A stretch of 64,000 nucleotides of DNA. It comes from Acorus gramineus (Eukaryota; Streptophyta; Magnoliopsida; Acorales; Acoraceae). Below are positions 13,469-26,914 of this stretch, in pieces (the first letter of the stretch is position 1; each line of letters opens with the position of its first letter). A program made the translations under genes and the position numbers. The notes under the pieces were generated by a model. The model did no database searches and was not told where the DNA came from. It saw nothing but the letters and a program-made list of their open reading frames with translations. The stretch spans positions 2,905,813-2,969,812 of the forward strand of contig CM060852.1 in NCBI GenBank assembly GCA_030737835.1. Direction: 5' to 3'.

Positions 13469-13680
13469 AGTCCCCAGTGGTCATAGCACAATGGTTCAGG
13501 ATTTACTTGTTTTAAGGGTAGGTCTTGAGTTTGAGTCTTGGTGCTGACTTTCCCACCTGTTTGTTAGAGATTATTCAAAGGAATTTTTCGTGGGACCAGA
13601 ACAAACATGCGGAGGTAGCCTTCTCATGAAGTCAGCCACAAGGGATCCCTCTAATATAAAAAAAATAAAAAAAAAAAAAT
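13469..13680 (+). mobile_element. tRNA-derived SINE
   Basis: The head contains an RNA polymerase III internal promoter: A box TAGCACAATGG at 13484-13494 and B box-like GAGTTTGAGTC at 13527-13537, 33 bp apart. A non-tRNA body follows (CACCTGTTTGTTAGAG, then TGGGACCAGAACAAACATG), and the element ends in a long A-rich tail at about 13658-13680. Flanks share AATCAAAAGA-like words (13450s and 13679-13690), an imperfect target duplication. Head, body and A tail together fit a plant SINE of about 200 bp. Confidence 0.75.
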
Positions 13681-15282
13681 CAAATGATAAATTTTCATGG
13701 GAAATGATAATATCAAAATATTAATCATGTTTAATCGAATAAAAAAACACCATTTTTTATTAAAAAAATAAAATTAGATGTGAAAGGGTTTGGATAATGG
13801 ATTCTGAGTCCCAACATTTACCTACAAAAAAAAAGAAAACAAGATTCATGGAGGATCTGATGTGAATTCACGCAAACCCATGTGGTGGTGCTATTGAGTT
13901 GGTTGTTTCTATATCAATGATATTGATTTATGTTATTTCTTCCAAACAAAGCCTGTGATTTGTCAAAGGAGTTTGGAGTCCCATTCACATCTGACCATGC
14001 TTAATTTAATCATTTCTTAAGTATTATGTCCATCAATGAATAGACTGAATGGAGATATGTTTCAAAGAAATGTTAGGCTTCAGTCACAATTTTAATTGAG
14101 ATTAGGACAACTGAGAAGGCAACCACCCTAATCCATTGACATTAAACAGCCACAAAACACAGTAGGTGGAGGAAGCACAATATAAAGATTCTATACTATC
14201 ATGAGTGTGACATTGAAAGACTCCATTTTTTTTCCAATTTGATGTATTGAATTGTATGCTTTGAGGCTGCTTTTGATCTTTTTTGATACGTGCACTTTAA
14301 CTACAATACCAAACAGGGATCACATTTTTTTGGGTAGGTAAGTCCTGTTTTATTAGCTGGTTAAACCTTATCAGCTGCTTTTGTGTGGGTAAGTGCTTTA
14401 TTATTTCCCTTCACCCATTGAATCTTTTGGAACTAAAGAATCCATCTGTCTGATTAGAGTAAATTTGAAGTCCACCATTGTTGGGGGGAAAAAGTTTTTT
14501 AAAAAAGATCAATGTGACATAAATTTGGATTTCATATGATCAGTTTTCATGCTCCGTAAGTTACAACACCCTATTTTTTTAGATATGTAAAGGGATTGTA
14601 TACAAATAATCAATTGATCAATAAGACTTTCAGTATTTTAGTTATTTGTGAGAGTTTTATTTTTTCTTTTTTCTTCCATGCCTAGAGAATGGATTTACAA
14701 AGTCTACGTTGATCGACCTCATCTAGTTCCTGCAACATTTCACATTTCTGACTACGTTCTAAATGTTAAGCAAAATCTCATCTACGAATTATTTGCATAA
14801 AGACTGGTTGATACTAACTGGTTATTATCAAGCATACACAAGAACTACTTTAGGAGAAAAAAAAAGGGCTTCTATTCCTAGCAACTCAGTCACAAGTCTT
14901 GTGAGTTGGGAACCAAAATGCTCCCACATCTGTTTATGTTTATAATGAAATATCACCTTCACTGATCCATAAGGTGAAGAGATTATTAATAGTGTCACAT
15001 TGACAAAATTGTTAATTTGTGCAAAACAATTGCATACTATAGCCACATTCGATCGATGATTGCGCAAACATTGTGTCGGAAAATTAAACTATCATTATTG
15101 AGATATATAAACTGTAAATGAAAATTACAAATGCTGTTTTTTCCCCTAACCTTGATATAACATAGATTTGATCCGAGCTCAACATACCTTGGCAACTCTA
15201 CTGGTATGTGATGAACACCTCAGCCAAATGAATCACCCCCTTTTCAGAGTAATTATTTTTCCCAGCTGATTTTATCAAACTG
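13681..15282. other. Intergenic DNA and DXR 3' flank
   Basis: No further gene is supported. The last few hundred bases form the 3' UTR and flank of DXR, which runs on the minus strand. Short open frames at 14763-14945 and 14828-15067 overlap each other antiparallel and have no family signature. Confidence 0.45.
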
Positions 15283-18200
15283 TCACGCCAGAACCGGGCT
15301 CAAACCGGACAATTGTACGCCACTGGCAAAATCTCGAGCCCACAAATCATAATGTATGATCTCCTCCAGTGAAGGGTGTTCAACCAAATCCCTCCTGTGT
15401 GCGTCACACGTAATCTCCACGACCTTGAAAATGTCCAGGTATCCGATTCTGTAAAAACAAGATTGTATTTTGAGTATGTACTTCATGAGACAAATACACT
15501 TAAAAAAATTCAAATCATGTGGTCCGCAAAAATGACTGCACGAACGACTAAGTATATCATTTTCCCCTGTTTTTATTTTAACCATATCATGAATTCCTCT
15601 TTGTTAGGAACAAAGGCAACAGTAAAAGAAAAGGTGTGTACTTTTCATCAATGAACATCTCCACTGCCTTCTCATTGGCTGCACTAAGAACACCAGTCAT
15701 GGTGCCTCCTGCTCTCCCAGCTGCATAGGCAAGATCCATGGATGGGTACTTTACGTTGTCAGGAGCCTTGAAAGTTAGTGATCCTAGCCTGCATAGTCAA
15801 TGTAATATGGTTATCCGGAATCCTACATTATTTATTTCAAGTACTCAAATCAAGTATGCATCTTAAAGGTATCACTGCCAAATATATATAACCAGTCATG
15901 GATAATTTATCTCATAAATTACTGTGGTACTGTGTGTTTGTCTGCTAGCCAAAAAATTATATATATAAGATGAATGAATAAATCCATGAAATTTTTATTG
16001 AAGAATCATGTCCTAATGCAAAAACATGCAATTGTGCATCCACTGATACCAGTGGCTTCCCAGATACACATGAATCCTTTCATCTCTTTAACATTATGAA
16101 GTTTGCAAACTAATCATGGACAAATGGGAAAAAAAGTTATCACATGGTGATAATTAAATAACTGTTTTATCAGGTTTAATTTAATGAAATATGACATGAT
16201 TTAGGTATCAAACTAAGGGTGCAAAAAAAAATTTGGGCTTTAGCTTTTTAAAAAGCTAAAAACTGTTACCAAACATGTCAGTTTAGATGCATCATCATTA
16301 CTAGATTTTGTCAAATGACCGTGTCTCGAAATCTATGTTCCATAAAGCAACAATCATCATTACATTATCAAAAAACCATGTATAAAACAACTAAAAGCTA
16401 ACAATTGCTTTTCAAACTGTGTTTCCAAAACGCACCCTAAGACCAATTTAACCTTTTCAGCAGTCTCAGTAGGTGCATGATTGATCATCAACATTCCAAT
16501 CTTGTCCATTTATTGATTTTTTATTCATGCTTTCATGTGTTCATGCACATATCCAAAGTAAGTAAAAGCAACATACTTGCAAAGGTCAAGACGAGGCCAG
16601 GTGACCTCCGAACAATATATTCTCTCCGGCCAAGACATCGTGTAAAGAATTGGCAAGCGCATATCAGGCCATCCAAGCTGAGCCAAGACTGATGAATCCT
16701 GTAAAGAAACAGTAATAATGAATCCATAATATCAGAACTCTGTATAAATAAATTTTTGTATCACGCTGGACTTTGTAGGATGAAAAGCATTTAGAAAAGG
16801 GATTATCAATTTCAAAAGTTGTCTAACATAATTTGAAGATGATGATATATGTCTTTAAACCTGTGTCTCAATCATTGAGTGTATGATGGACTGTGGATGA
16901 ATTACAATCTCAATATTATCATATGAAGCCCCATATAGATAGTGAGCCTCAATAACTTCCAGACCCTGTTAAGCGAACAAAATAAAAAAGTTATTGGCCT
17001 AGAAAATGATGCGTTACAAAGAAAGAATAAGCAGTGAATGTTACAGTCATCTGTAGCCTGCCTTATTGAAAAGGGTCGCGGAATCCACTGTGATCTTCTT
17101 CCCCATGTTCCAGTTAGGGTGCTTCAAAGCATCAGCAACTTTCACTTCCTTCAACTTTTCAACAGGCCAGTCCCTGTCAGGAGCAGGACAAATGATTAAC
17201 TCAAGGTGACAACAATAATCAACAGTATAATGAAAGGTGAAAACATGACAAGACATGCACATAACATAAAGGTCAATGGGCGTGTCCGGAAGTAATCAAA
17301 CTTTAACATGAAATTCAGGAAAGAAGAGAGTGCATTTTTGTTCTCAAAGCTTTCTTTCTTGAATTGTCGGACAAAGAGATTTTCAGGGCATGAAACTCTA
17401 GGGCTATTCATGATATAGTTAGATGACACCTTCGGCAGAGAGATTAACAAATAAACTAGATATCAAAATCATCTGCAGTTCTGGATCAGAAAATCAGAGT
17501 AGTGGTGGCATGCATGTTCAATGCATGTGCAGATCATGATATTTATTTTAGACATTAAAGAATATTTGAGTTCTCTAGTGGCCATGGATACCAAAAAATG
17601 ATATACAAAAAATGAATCCCAGTTTTCTTTTATACACAGTACAGTTTTATACACCTTTAAAATGTTGCTTCCTTTTTTGTTTTCTACGCAAATGTACACG
17701 TAAATAAACCCCCATTGGGATGCAAGCACATACTAGGTGACAAATTGTCAACACCACACCTGAAGGCCCCTCCAGATGCAGTCAAAATTATTCGTCGAAG
17801 TGCACCTTCTGGCAAACCCTGAATACACTGGAGACAAGAAGGGCACCTATAATTAGAATTAATAAATCGAGACAAGGAACAAGTTTGTGTGCGATGAATA
17901 ATTAGGTGGTATCAACAAATGATCAAATAATATCTTTACCCAAATTGTATTAACCATGAATAACCATGGATGCCATAAGCTGTTCAAAAACATATCATAC
18001 CTGAAATATGGCAGAATGTTCTGAATCGGCTGGAAGTATTTTTACGTTATGTTTGTGTGCAAGGGGAAGTACAAAGGGACCTCCAGCTATTAGGGTCTCT
18101 TTATTTGCCAAGCAAATGTCTTTACCTGCCTCGATCGCAGCGACTGTAGGCTATTTAAAAAAGAAAAAATCAGCCAAGAAATAATATTTCTTTATTTGAT

Positions 18201-20207
18201 AAGATCAGATGCTAAATTTTATGACTTTACTACACAATTATATTAAAGTGAAAAAAAATTCTCTATTTCCATGCTGATTCAGTCAGCAAAAGAAGGAATG
18301 TTAATGATGAGGTGCACACACCTTCAATCAGAATTATAAGTGAAGAGCATCCAAGTCTGAGCCAAGAGTTATGTCCAGAATCTATAAGTGGGATTCTGTA
18401 AGTAATAACTATGTAGAAAGGAAGGAAACAAAAAGAACTGTGTGTGCCACACAATTCACTGCTACATCAAAATCATCTTAGCTCACACCCAAAAAGGTTT
18501 TGCGAGATCTAGTAGCTTGATGTCTTGATTATACTTTCCAGTAGGTATCATGGATATATTTATGGTTCCTTTACTTTCTGCAGGCAATTTACTTGGTGCT
18601 TCTTGCTAATCAAACGACAAGTGGTATATAATTTTCACGACAACATGGCTTTCTATATGTGTAACAGGGACCAGGGTTTCAACATAATTGAAAATTGGCC
18701 ACTGATTTCATACTACGTATATTTATTTGTCAGCAGAAGTATAGTTCAATGGCATGTGCTGACATGAAGCAATACAAGAAGATACAATAATGAACTTTAG
18801 ATCTACAACTATATAACTACTTCAGAAAAAAAAAACACAAAAAAATTTCATGCATCACTTTGTCTTTACCTTCAAGCCTGCGCAGCCTACAATTCCTGTG
18901 ACTACAGATACAGCATCTGGGTGACGAGCAACCTGAAACTCTATAACCAACATACATTAGTCAATGAAATAGTAACTGTTCATATATATAAAAAAATAAT
19001 TAGAAAAACCAATGCCTGACCTCTATGACACCTTGTTCTCCTGGAATGATTTCGGGCTTGTAATCAGCATCCGCCAATGCCTCTTTAAGTTCATCAACTA
19101 ATGACTCATTTCTAACAGCAACCAGTTGAGGCTTGAATGTTTTTACCTGCTCAGCGGAAGATAGTCTTAATAAACTCAAATCACAAAGCAAAATCTTAAA
19201 AGGGGTCCGGTTCAATCGACCGCATCAAAAAATCAAGATGATTACCTGATCAGCAAGAAGAGTCACATTTGAACCGGCTGCAAGACCAACAACTCTGAAC
19301 TTATCTGGGTTCTCAGCTATTATGTCCAATGTCTGCAATTATTAAAATTTGTTAATGTTGGGGCTATTACACAGTGCATCCTCTCCATAGAAACTAAAGT
19401 CGCTTACATGTTTCGATGAGATTAATTGAACTATAACAACAACAGACCTGAGTTCCAATAGAACCAGTTGACCCAACTATCGAGATGGGTTTCGGACCAT
19501 CCCAAGTCTTTCGCCCTGGCTCGACAACGGCAGAACCTGGCCAAGCTGGTGGAGGCCCCTGTATTGAGCAATGTGTGATCCTCGAACGTGTCGCCTTTTC
19601 CTTCCTCCTGAACCCAATCCCACCTGAAAAAAAAATACAAATAAATAAAAAAACCTCAATAGATCCCTCCAGCTTCCAATAGAAGTTTAGATGGCTCACT
19701 TAAGCTTTGACTCAAATCACCAATAGATACATAAAACACCATGTATACAGTGAAGTGGGTCATCGTAGAATTCAACATAAAGTCAATAAATTCGCTAAAA
19801 ATTACTTCTTTGAGAACCTAAACTACAAAAATTAAGAAAAACTTCTACTGATAATAGAATCACGTCATATTAAACTCAAATTACAGCCAGAATCACCATT
19901 TGAAGCCATTCTTAACATCAAACGTCCAGCTAAACTTGTATAAAACACAATAAAACCCGAAAAAAAAAATCAAAAATAGAGAAACAAAGACCAAATCAGG
20001 ATAACAAAACACAGGAAGCCCAATAGATATACAACAAAGAGACAATCCAGTAGAGTGTACGAAAACCTGATTTTAAGAGAAAATCATAGTAGAGAGAGTG
20101 GGAGAGGTCACTGGGATACCTGATTTGAGCTTGTGAAAGCTGGCTTTGTTGGAATTGAAGAATGAAATGGCACCGACGTCGGCAGAGAAGTGAAGATGCA
20201 GAGCCAT
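15283..20207 (-). CDS. DXR: 1-deoxy-D-xylulose-5-phosphate reductoisomerase, plastid, 12 exons
   Basis: Joins twelve minus-strand exons: 20120-20207, 19448-19623, 19246-19332, 19021-19146, 18870-18932, 18001-18150, 17760-17827, 17062-17173, 16861-16965, 16577-16698, 15642-15788, 15283-15448. They total 1410 bp, 469 residues, close to other plant DXRs. The enzyme converts DXP to MEP with NADPH, the committed step of the plastid MEP isoprenoid pathway. An S/F/N-rich N terminus (about 1-48) fits a chloroplast transit peptide; the plant-specific PPPAWPG motif is at 53-59; NADPH site GSTGSIGT at 80-87; metal ligands in LPADSEHSA (Asp222, Glu224) and Glu293 in GLEVIEA; flexible-loop HPNWNMGKK at 271-279. 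All catalytic residues are intact. Eleven exons join cleanly by GT-AG; the intron after exon 8 begins with GC (AAG|GCAGGC), since no in-frame GT donor exists nearby. The leader (20211-20242) is CT-rich on the coding strand. Intron 10 hosts a Tourist-type MITE. Confidence 0.96.
16217..16437. mobile_element. Tourist-type MITE within DXR intron 10
   Basis: A 221-bp block is bounded by GGGTGC and GCACCC and by TAA on each side (16214-16216, 16438-16440), which matches the 3-bp target duplication of PIF/Harbinger (Tourist) elements. It lies inside the intron between DXR exons 10 and 11 and is away from both splice sites. Confidence 0.6.
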
Positions 20208-21645
20208 CTTTAGAGAGAGAGAGGTTGAGAGAGAGAGATTTTGAAGGTTTAAAAGGGTGAGACGATGGAGAGAGGTGGGAAGATAAGACGAGAATGGAAT
20301 CGAAAGTTTTTGTAGAAGATATATGCCGTCCGGCGGGATTAGTTTCTCTTTAATCCCTGCTGAGGTTCATATTCACTCATACACCCCTATGATTTATATA
20401 TTGAATTTGATTTAGGGAGTGAGGGTTATGGAATATTTTTTAAGCACAATGTCATTTAAAAATATATATCCGTTCAATTTAATTTATTTGAGAAAATACT
20501 ATAAAAATGTGTATTTTATTGGATAAATAAATACTTTTAAAAAATTCAGAACACAGTCAGTCTGCAAAAATGACTGTATTAATGATTTCGTGTAATATTT
20601 TGTTTGTTGTTATGACTGTACTAACCTGACAATGTTAGAGCTAATCATTTTGTAGTTCAGATATATTTTGAATTTTTTAAAATGTATAATTATTTAATAA
20701 AGTGTAGAACTTAATAATAAAATAAAATATATATTGAATGAATTAAATGTATATTTTTAAGTAATATATGCTCGATTAGTATTGGAGTCATGATAATAAA
20801 AATGATAGAGTATATCAGAGCCCTAATCCCAAATACATTAAATTTATTAACGACTCCAACTTACAATAAGTCGCTATTCTATTTTAAAAAGTTATCTCTT
20901 CCAAAAAAAAATTGTTATTATTTTAGTTCATATAAAAAAATATTTCCTTACAAACATGAATTGTCTCTATTATTAAAAAAATACAAATACTAATTGAAGG
21001 TATTTTGAAATTATTTATTTTTAGAATATATATTAAATATATTACTTTTTTGTTTAATTTAAACATTTATCTATATTTTTCCTACTGCTACCGCCTACCG
21101 GTTTGATAAGAAATAGATTTGTGTAATGTAGTTACGCTATTTTTAAAAAAAAGGATTAGTTTGGTAACTTTGGCACAGAATACGAATTCTTCCTTCTTAG
21201 AAATTCAGTTTGGTAATTTTGATATCGTGGAAGGAAAAATTTAATCTGGAATGTCTAAGAATAAACACAAGAATAAAAAATTTCAAATGTAATTTTCTTG
21301 AATGTTCCAACGGAATGAGAATAAAAATGAATCCTAAACTGACCATAAAAGTAAAAGAGAATTTCTAAATTGGAGAATTAAATGGGACATGGAATAGGAT
21401 TGTAGTAAAATTGCAATTTGCAAATGCTGTAAAAAGTGATTCTAATTTATCTCTTTTAATTTGAAGAGCATTCATTGTTATTTGGGTTTTAACTTTATAA
21501 AGAGACACCGCAGATAAAAGATTTACTGCGATTCATGTGACTCCGTATTTGGGATTTATTTAAGTTTCAAAATCTACATGGCATATTTAGTAGTTCACTT
21601 TTGAAGATTTAGTATATATTTAATTTAGATTTCACTAATAAATGG
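20208..21645. other. DXR promoter side and intergenic DNA
   Basis: The first part (about 20208-20380) is the DXR leader and proximal promoter, with GAGA/CT repeats. Beyond it the DNA is AT-rich and shows no supported gene or element boundary. A Tourist-like AATTCAGTTTGGTAA word occurs at about 21204. Confidence 0.5.
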
Positions 21646-22105
21646 CAATGTTTTAAAAATCTAATAGTTCAATGAATCCGAAAAAATGAACGGATCAAGA
21701 GTCACTGTTTCAACGGTTGAGTCAATCGGATTTGAACCGGACATAATTATAATATAATAAATATATTTATTATCATTATTATATAAAATATATGAAATGT
21801 TTTTAAAAAAATTATGTATAAAGCTTTTATTTAACATCATAACAAGATTTTAGTATATAAAGCTAAACTTTTTATTAGATTTCATATTTTAATAACTGAT
21901 TAATCACAATTTATATAAATAAAGAACTATTCGATATAATTAATCTGTAGTCGGTTCACAAAAACTGTCGATTCAACCGGTGGATTGGCTGAGTTTTACC
22001 TATTTTCTATATCATCGGGGGTAAATTGAATTGGAATTCAAAGCGGGTGAAGATTTAACCAATTCAACCGGACATGTAAGGTCAGGTCGGGTTTTAAAAC
22101 ACTGG
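21646..22105. mobile_element. hAT-type MITE, GTTTTAAAACC family, copy 2
   Basis: About 460 bp. Left end CAATGTTTTAAAAATC, right end the complement of CCAGTGTTTTAAAACCCG. Flanks AATAAATGG (21637-21645) and ATTAAATGG (22106-22114) differ at one position. The exact end is uncertain by one base, so the duplication is 8 or 9 bp. Related to 5118-5616. Confidence 0.65.
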
Positions 22106-22114
22106 ATTAAATGG

Positions 22115-22844
22115 TGAGAAAAGATTTATTTGGGGTTAGTGTGTAAACACATTAACCATTGAGGGGTTTATAAACAAAATCCCAAACAGTTCAAGGCTAG
22201 GGGCATTGATGTCTTTTCTCACACCCAAACAGAAGAGATGGACCGCAACCGTCGATTCTCGCGGCAACCCACGTTTGAAGGATTTGGTCTGATCTAATTT
22301 TAACCGTCCGATCAGTGATCCCCACCGTACGCGTTGTTTCATTTTTCACGATTTTGTTAAAGTGATCTTACTAAGTTTAAAATCCACATCTACGTGGCGT
22401 CCTGTGATGGCTATCCGTGACGTTGGAAGACAGCACTCGCGTTTATCTTGCAGTCCAGGCGTGTCTCGTGCACTAATAAAAAAATTATTATTTTAAACGA
22501 GAAAGATAATTTGGAGTGTATACGAAATATCATAAGGTCACTATCATGGGACACAACATTAAAATGAAGGATTATATATATACCAATGCGTGATTGAAAA
22601 TTCTTCATTTATAAATCAAGTGACACTGTGACGGAGAGAGGAGACAGTGATTTAAGCTAGTACAGTTCGTGTCAAGTTCAATTCATCATTGCATGTATCA
22701 CGTGACAGAGAAAATCATGTGTATATTAAAAATATACATGACCATGAAGTGCATTTGGACATGCATGTATACGACGCTTAAGCCCAAGTCTGCATTGGGA
22801 ATAGAAGGTCGAATAAATTGGTATAATGTATAATAAGGGGTTTA
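22115..22844. other. Intergenic DNA with a GC-richer island
   Basis: From about 22190 to 22450 the GC content rises and the sequence contains ACGT-core motifs (CTACGTGGC at about 22391, CCGTACGCG at about 22326). It resembles a promoter or a gene remnant, but no coding sequence can be read on either strand. Confidence 0.4.
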
Positions 22845-23213
22845 AGGCTGTTTAGATGGTTGAAATAAATAAAAATATGTATGTCATAAAAAAAACTAGT
22901 GTAAAATGGTATATGGATTCTATTTAACCCCTGCAATTAAGTTATTCCAGATTGTTCAACCGAAGAGAATATGTGGGTCCACTATCAAATCAACTATCAC
23001 CATCCCTTATAAATCAACTGTCATCATTTTTTTACATTTTATAAATCTTTATTCACACCTTATTCACATTTTACCCAAACAACACAATTTTTATTATTAT
23101 GTTTTCCAACGAGAATAATTCAAAACATAATCAAACACAAAATTATTTTATCATTATTTCTATTAGAATAGTCATAAACTTCAAAATAACTTAATTCTCT
23201 ATCCAAATGAGGG
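22845..23213. mobile_element. Tourist-type MITE, CCATTTGGATAGA family, copy 1
   Basis: A 369-bp element is bounded by TTA on both sides (22842-22844, 23214-23216). Left end AGGCTGTTTAGATGG, right end the complement of CCCTCATTTGGATAGAG. The interior shares the CCAACGAGAATAA and ATTCACATTTTA words with the element at 37895-38347, so the two belong to one family. Confidence 0.7.
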
Positions 23214-23216
23214 TTA

Positions 23217-24456
23217 AAGGTGTGTAGCGGGTAACTCCATGTTTAGGAAAATAGGTCGCGATACAAAGGCAGTGTTATTTGAGAATTTCAAATAAGTATT
23301 TTTTTTCTTCTGTAAACTCTGGTGGCAGTGTTGAACACGGTGGCGTTACGCTTAGCTTTCAACTGCAAAATACGTCCCATCACAGATCCAAACAGAACCC
23401 TAAATTAAAAATTAATATTCATTCTAATTCTATTGATGAGTCCGCAATTTATAATTAACCAAGTGTTATTATAAGATGGAGAGTGTTTTAAAGGGAATCT
23501 CGTGTACAAGTGCCTTTTCAGTGTTATAGACATCTATTTATTGCATAAAAATACATTTATATAATAAACTATTTTATGGGATACATTACATAATGTATTT
23601 AGTAATCATGTTTTTGGTGTGACACCCAACCAACCAGAAGTGTGAGGGGAAGAAGGGACAGGTGAAGAGTGATGAGACCTGGACATAAAAATTAGAAGAA
23701 AAAAAATGAGTTAATACTTATGTGATGCATGAGTTGTATGTTTTACGATTAAAACTCATTTATAATTAGTTTTTTTTTCTTAAAAGTAGAACTATAAATA
23801 AAAATTACCATATTTTTTAAGAGGGTGAATTACTTAAATACCCCTCGATCAACAACTCATTTTTTTTTTGTACCTGGATTTTTTTTTTTTTTTTTACCTC
23901 TCCAATGTTGTCTTTTTTTTTTCTTCTGACTTTTCATTATATCAAAATACCCCTTATAAACAGAGTCACATAATATAGAAATATAATGTGATACATACAG
24001 AACTTATATACATAATTACATATATTTAATAGTTATCTTCAAAAAGCGTTCAACATACACAAAAATGATTAAACACATAATGGTTATCGATATAATGTAT
24101 TCATGAATTGTAAGTCATGCCATTATCATCGGTATGTGTATTCAATATATACAAAATGATTATAGATACATTTTTAAAATATTATTAAAATAATTACATT
24201 AACTGTTATTGATACAGGTTACCTAATCAAATATATGTTTCTTATAACGAATATGAGATAATAAGTTGAACAACACGAAACACTCCTCTACAAAGTTCAA
24301 AATCATCAAGTGTCAATGCAAATAATTGTTGAGGACAAGAAAAACTTATCTGTCTCATTAATAATTTCATCTTTACAACTATGTAGTGGATTATGAGAAT
24401 AAGTCGATTACCCTCCTTAACTTGCATGGATAGACGTATACTCTATTTAGTAATCG
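23217..24456. other. Intergenic DNA containing one arm of a direct repeat
   Basis: AT-rich. The segment 23672-23825 is repeated with moderate divergence at 25022-25186 (shared ATAAAAATYAGAAGAAAAA, then AGTAGAACTATA). No gene is supported. Confidence 0.45.
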
Positions 24457-25000
24457 TAGGGCTGCAACTAGGACGGGTTGGGTTCGGGTTGACCTCAACC
24501 CGAACCCAATCTGAATTTCAAACTACTCAACTCTAACTCGACTCAACCCGATTTTCAACTCGAATTGGGCCAACCCGAACCCAACCCATAATTAAATAAA
24601 CCAACCCGACCCAACCCGAATTGGACCGACCCAACTCAACCCGATTTTCAACCCGAATTGGACTAATCCGACCCAACCCAAATTTCTAACATGATGTGCA
24701 AATTAAATAAATCAACCCGACCCAACCCGTAAAATTAACTAGGTTTACCTAAAATTTGGACTACCTAGATTAGAAGCTACAAAATGAACGGTCATAATCT
24801 TTTTTTCTAATTATTAGTTTACTGGTTTGGGTTGGATTGGGTTGTGAGTGAGGCTAACCGGAACCCAACCCGATTTGTGAGTCAACCCGAATTGACCAAT
24901 CCAAACCCGAACTCAAACCTGATTTGGTCAATTTAACCCATGTAAAAATCAAATTCAACCTGTCAGATTTAGATTTAACCCAATCCAAATTACAGCCCTA
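24457..25000. mobile_element. hAT-type MITE rich in CAACCCGACCC words
   Basis: A 544-bp element with termini TAGGGCTGCAACT and the complement of TAGGGCTGTAATTT. Flanks AGTAATCG (24449-24456) and AATAATTG (25001-25008) match at 6 of 8, both differences being transitions, consistent with an 8-bp duplication. The interior consists largely of AACCCGAACCC/GGGTTGGGTT words, inverted between the two halves. No coding capacity. Confidence 0.75.
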
Positions 25001-25008
25001 AATAATTG

Positions 25009-26254
25009 GGTTAGTTTTACAATTAGAGACGTGAGCATAAAAATCAGAAGAAAAAAAAATGAGTCAAAACTTGTGTGACATATCGAGTTGGGTCAGTTTT
25101 ACCATTGAAACTTTTTTATAATTTAGTATTTTTTAAAGAAAAATAGAACTATATATAAAATTTACCATGTTTTTTTTTTAAGATGAACAGTCTGTCAACG
25201 GACTGGTTATTGTGTCATTCAAGAAAGGCTGCGCATTGGGAATCTAATGACATTTGACATCTTAATTTCCTTGACTTCAATGCTTTAAAGCTGTTTTTTT
25301 AAGTAATACATCATGCATTCACGTGGGATTGCTCAATCACATTTGATTGGAGATCTTAAATATTTATCTTAACGTGATTTAGAAAATAAAAATATTTAAT
25401 TTAATGTGATTGACTCAATTACATGTTTTTCTTTTTTTTTTAAATAGTAAACATCAAATAAGATATTTATATATTTTGAAAAAAAAAATGTATATCGTAA
25501 TATTTTAAATTAAAAGTAATCTATTTTCAATAAATGTATTTTAAAAAATTATACAATGATATATATGTTTTATTAAATTTTTAATAAAATATATTATACA
25601 TATAATTGTATAATAAAATTAAGTGTAACAATGCCCCCTTAACAAAGTTCCATACCGCACACCATCATGGAAAAACACTTTTTTTGTTTTCAAAGAATTA
25701 ATATTTTAAAGAAGTGGAGACTTTGAAATGGCAGCTCCACTATGGTCAAAGAGACAATTATATTCTGATCCCATTATATAGAATAGATGATTAATTCCAC
25801 TCAGGATTGAAGAACCGGCGGGGGCACGGCAGCCACGTTCTTTTGTCACCTCTGTCCACAGTGAAAAAATATTAGACATGGACATGAAAATATTTGACAT
25901 AGACATGGTCGGTGCCACCGAGGCAAAACCTTTTTCTTGTATTCTATTGATCCACTATCTTTATTGTCAGAGTTTTATTACATACGTATAAGTGATAATA
26001 TGCGATTTATACAGTTCATGTGGATCATATAGATAACCTATAAAATCTTTTTTTTTAAGTAACTCTTACCGGTAGGAGTTGTACAGTTCATATGGATCAC
26101 CTACAGAGTTTTTTTTTCAAATAACTCTTATTGATAAGAGTTATATGAAATTTTTATCGATAAGAGGTCAATGAAAATAGGATCGCTCGATCGCAAGATT
26201 TATGCGATGTGTACAGTGTTTCTCTATCCACATGATGCACCCAAATTCACACAT

Positions 26255-26299
<45 letters not shown>

Positions 26300-26451
26300 C
26301 TTATCTTCTACTTACATTGATTTTATAAAATTCAAATAATATTTACGTACATTTTAAATTTTTTTCCCTACCTACAAAAGGGGTATCTTAACCATCATGC
26401 CAAGAAGATGTTTAATGAATTATGAATATGTTAAGAATCAAACACTCTAAC
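25009..26451. other. Intergenic DNA
   Basis: Holds the second arm of the 23672/25022 direct repeat and a (CT)n(AT)n microsatellite at about 26259-26300. No gene is supported; the 70-codon minus-strand open frame at 25706-25918 has internal duplicated words (NIFMSMSNIF) and no family signature. Confidence 0.45.
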
Positions 26452-26914
26452 CAGGGGCGGATCCAGGACATTTTTTTGGGGTGGGTTGAATTAATTTTTT
26501 CATAAAAAAAATATTTCGCTTGATAAAAATATTATTATTTTTTTTTTAGTCAAATGATGCACTTGAAATAAAATAAGTTCAACAAAAGATTAAATAAAAC
26601 AAAACAAGTTCATTAATACAAAAGCTAATAATAAAATACTATATTAAAAAAAAGATACTAAATAAATAAATTCATAATCAGAGTACAGTCGAGAAATTTA
26701 AAAAATTATATAATAAAGCATTATTGAAGTTTTGGGGTTTTTTCTTTAAAAAATCTAGGTTGAACAAGTGTTTTGGGGGTTTTTGAACAAAATATGGCTG
26801 GATTGTATTAGGGGTTTTCTTATAAAACTGAGATGGACTGCTATTTGAGGTCTTTTTTCATAAAATCTATGCCAGGCTGTAGCTCGGCCCAGCCAACCCA
26901 TGGCCCCGTCCCTG
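26452..26914. mobile_element. hAT-type MITE, CAGGGGCGG family
   Basis: A 463-bp element with ends CAGGGGCGGATCC and the complement of CAGGGACGGGGCC, flanked by ACTCTAAC and ACCCTAAC (7 of 8 identical). No coding capacity. Confidence 0.75.

Noticed and set aside
22136..22342. 68-codon minus-strand frame in a GC-richer patch
   Set aside because: No family signature, no neighbouring exon and no start-context support.
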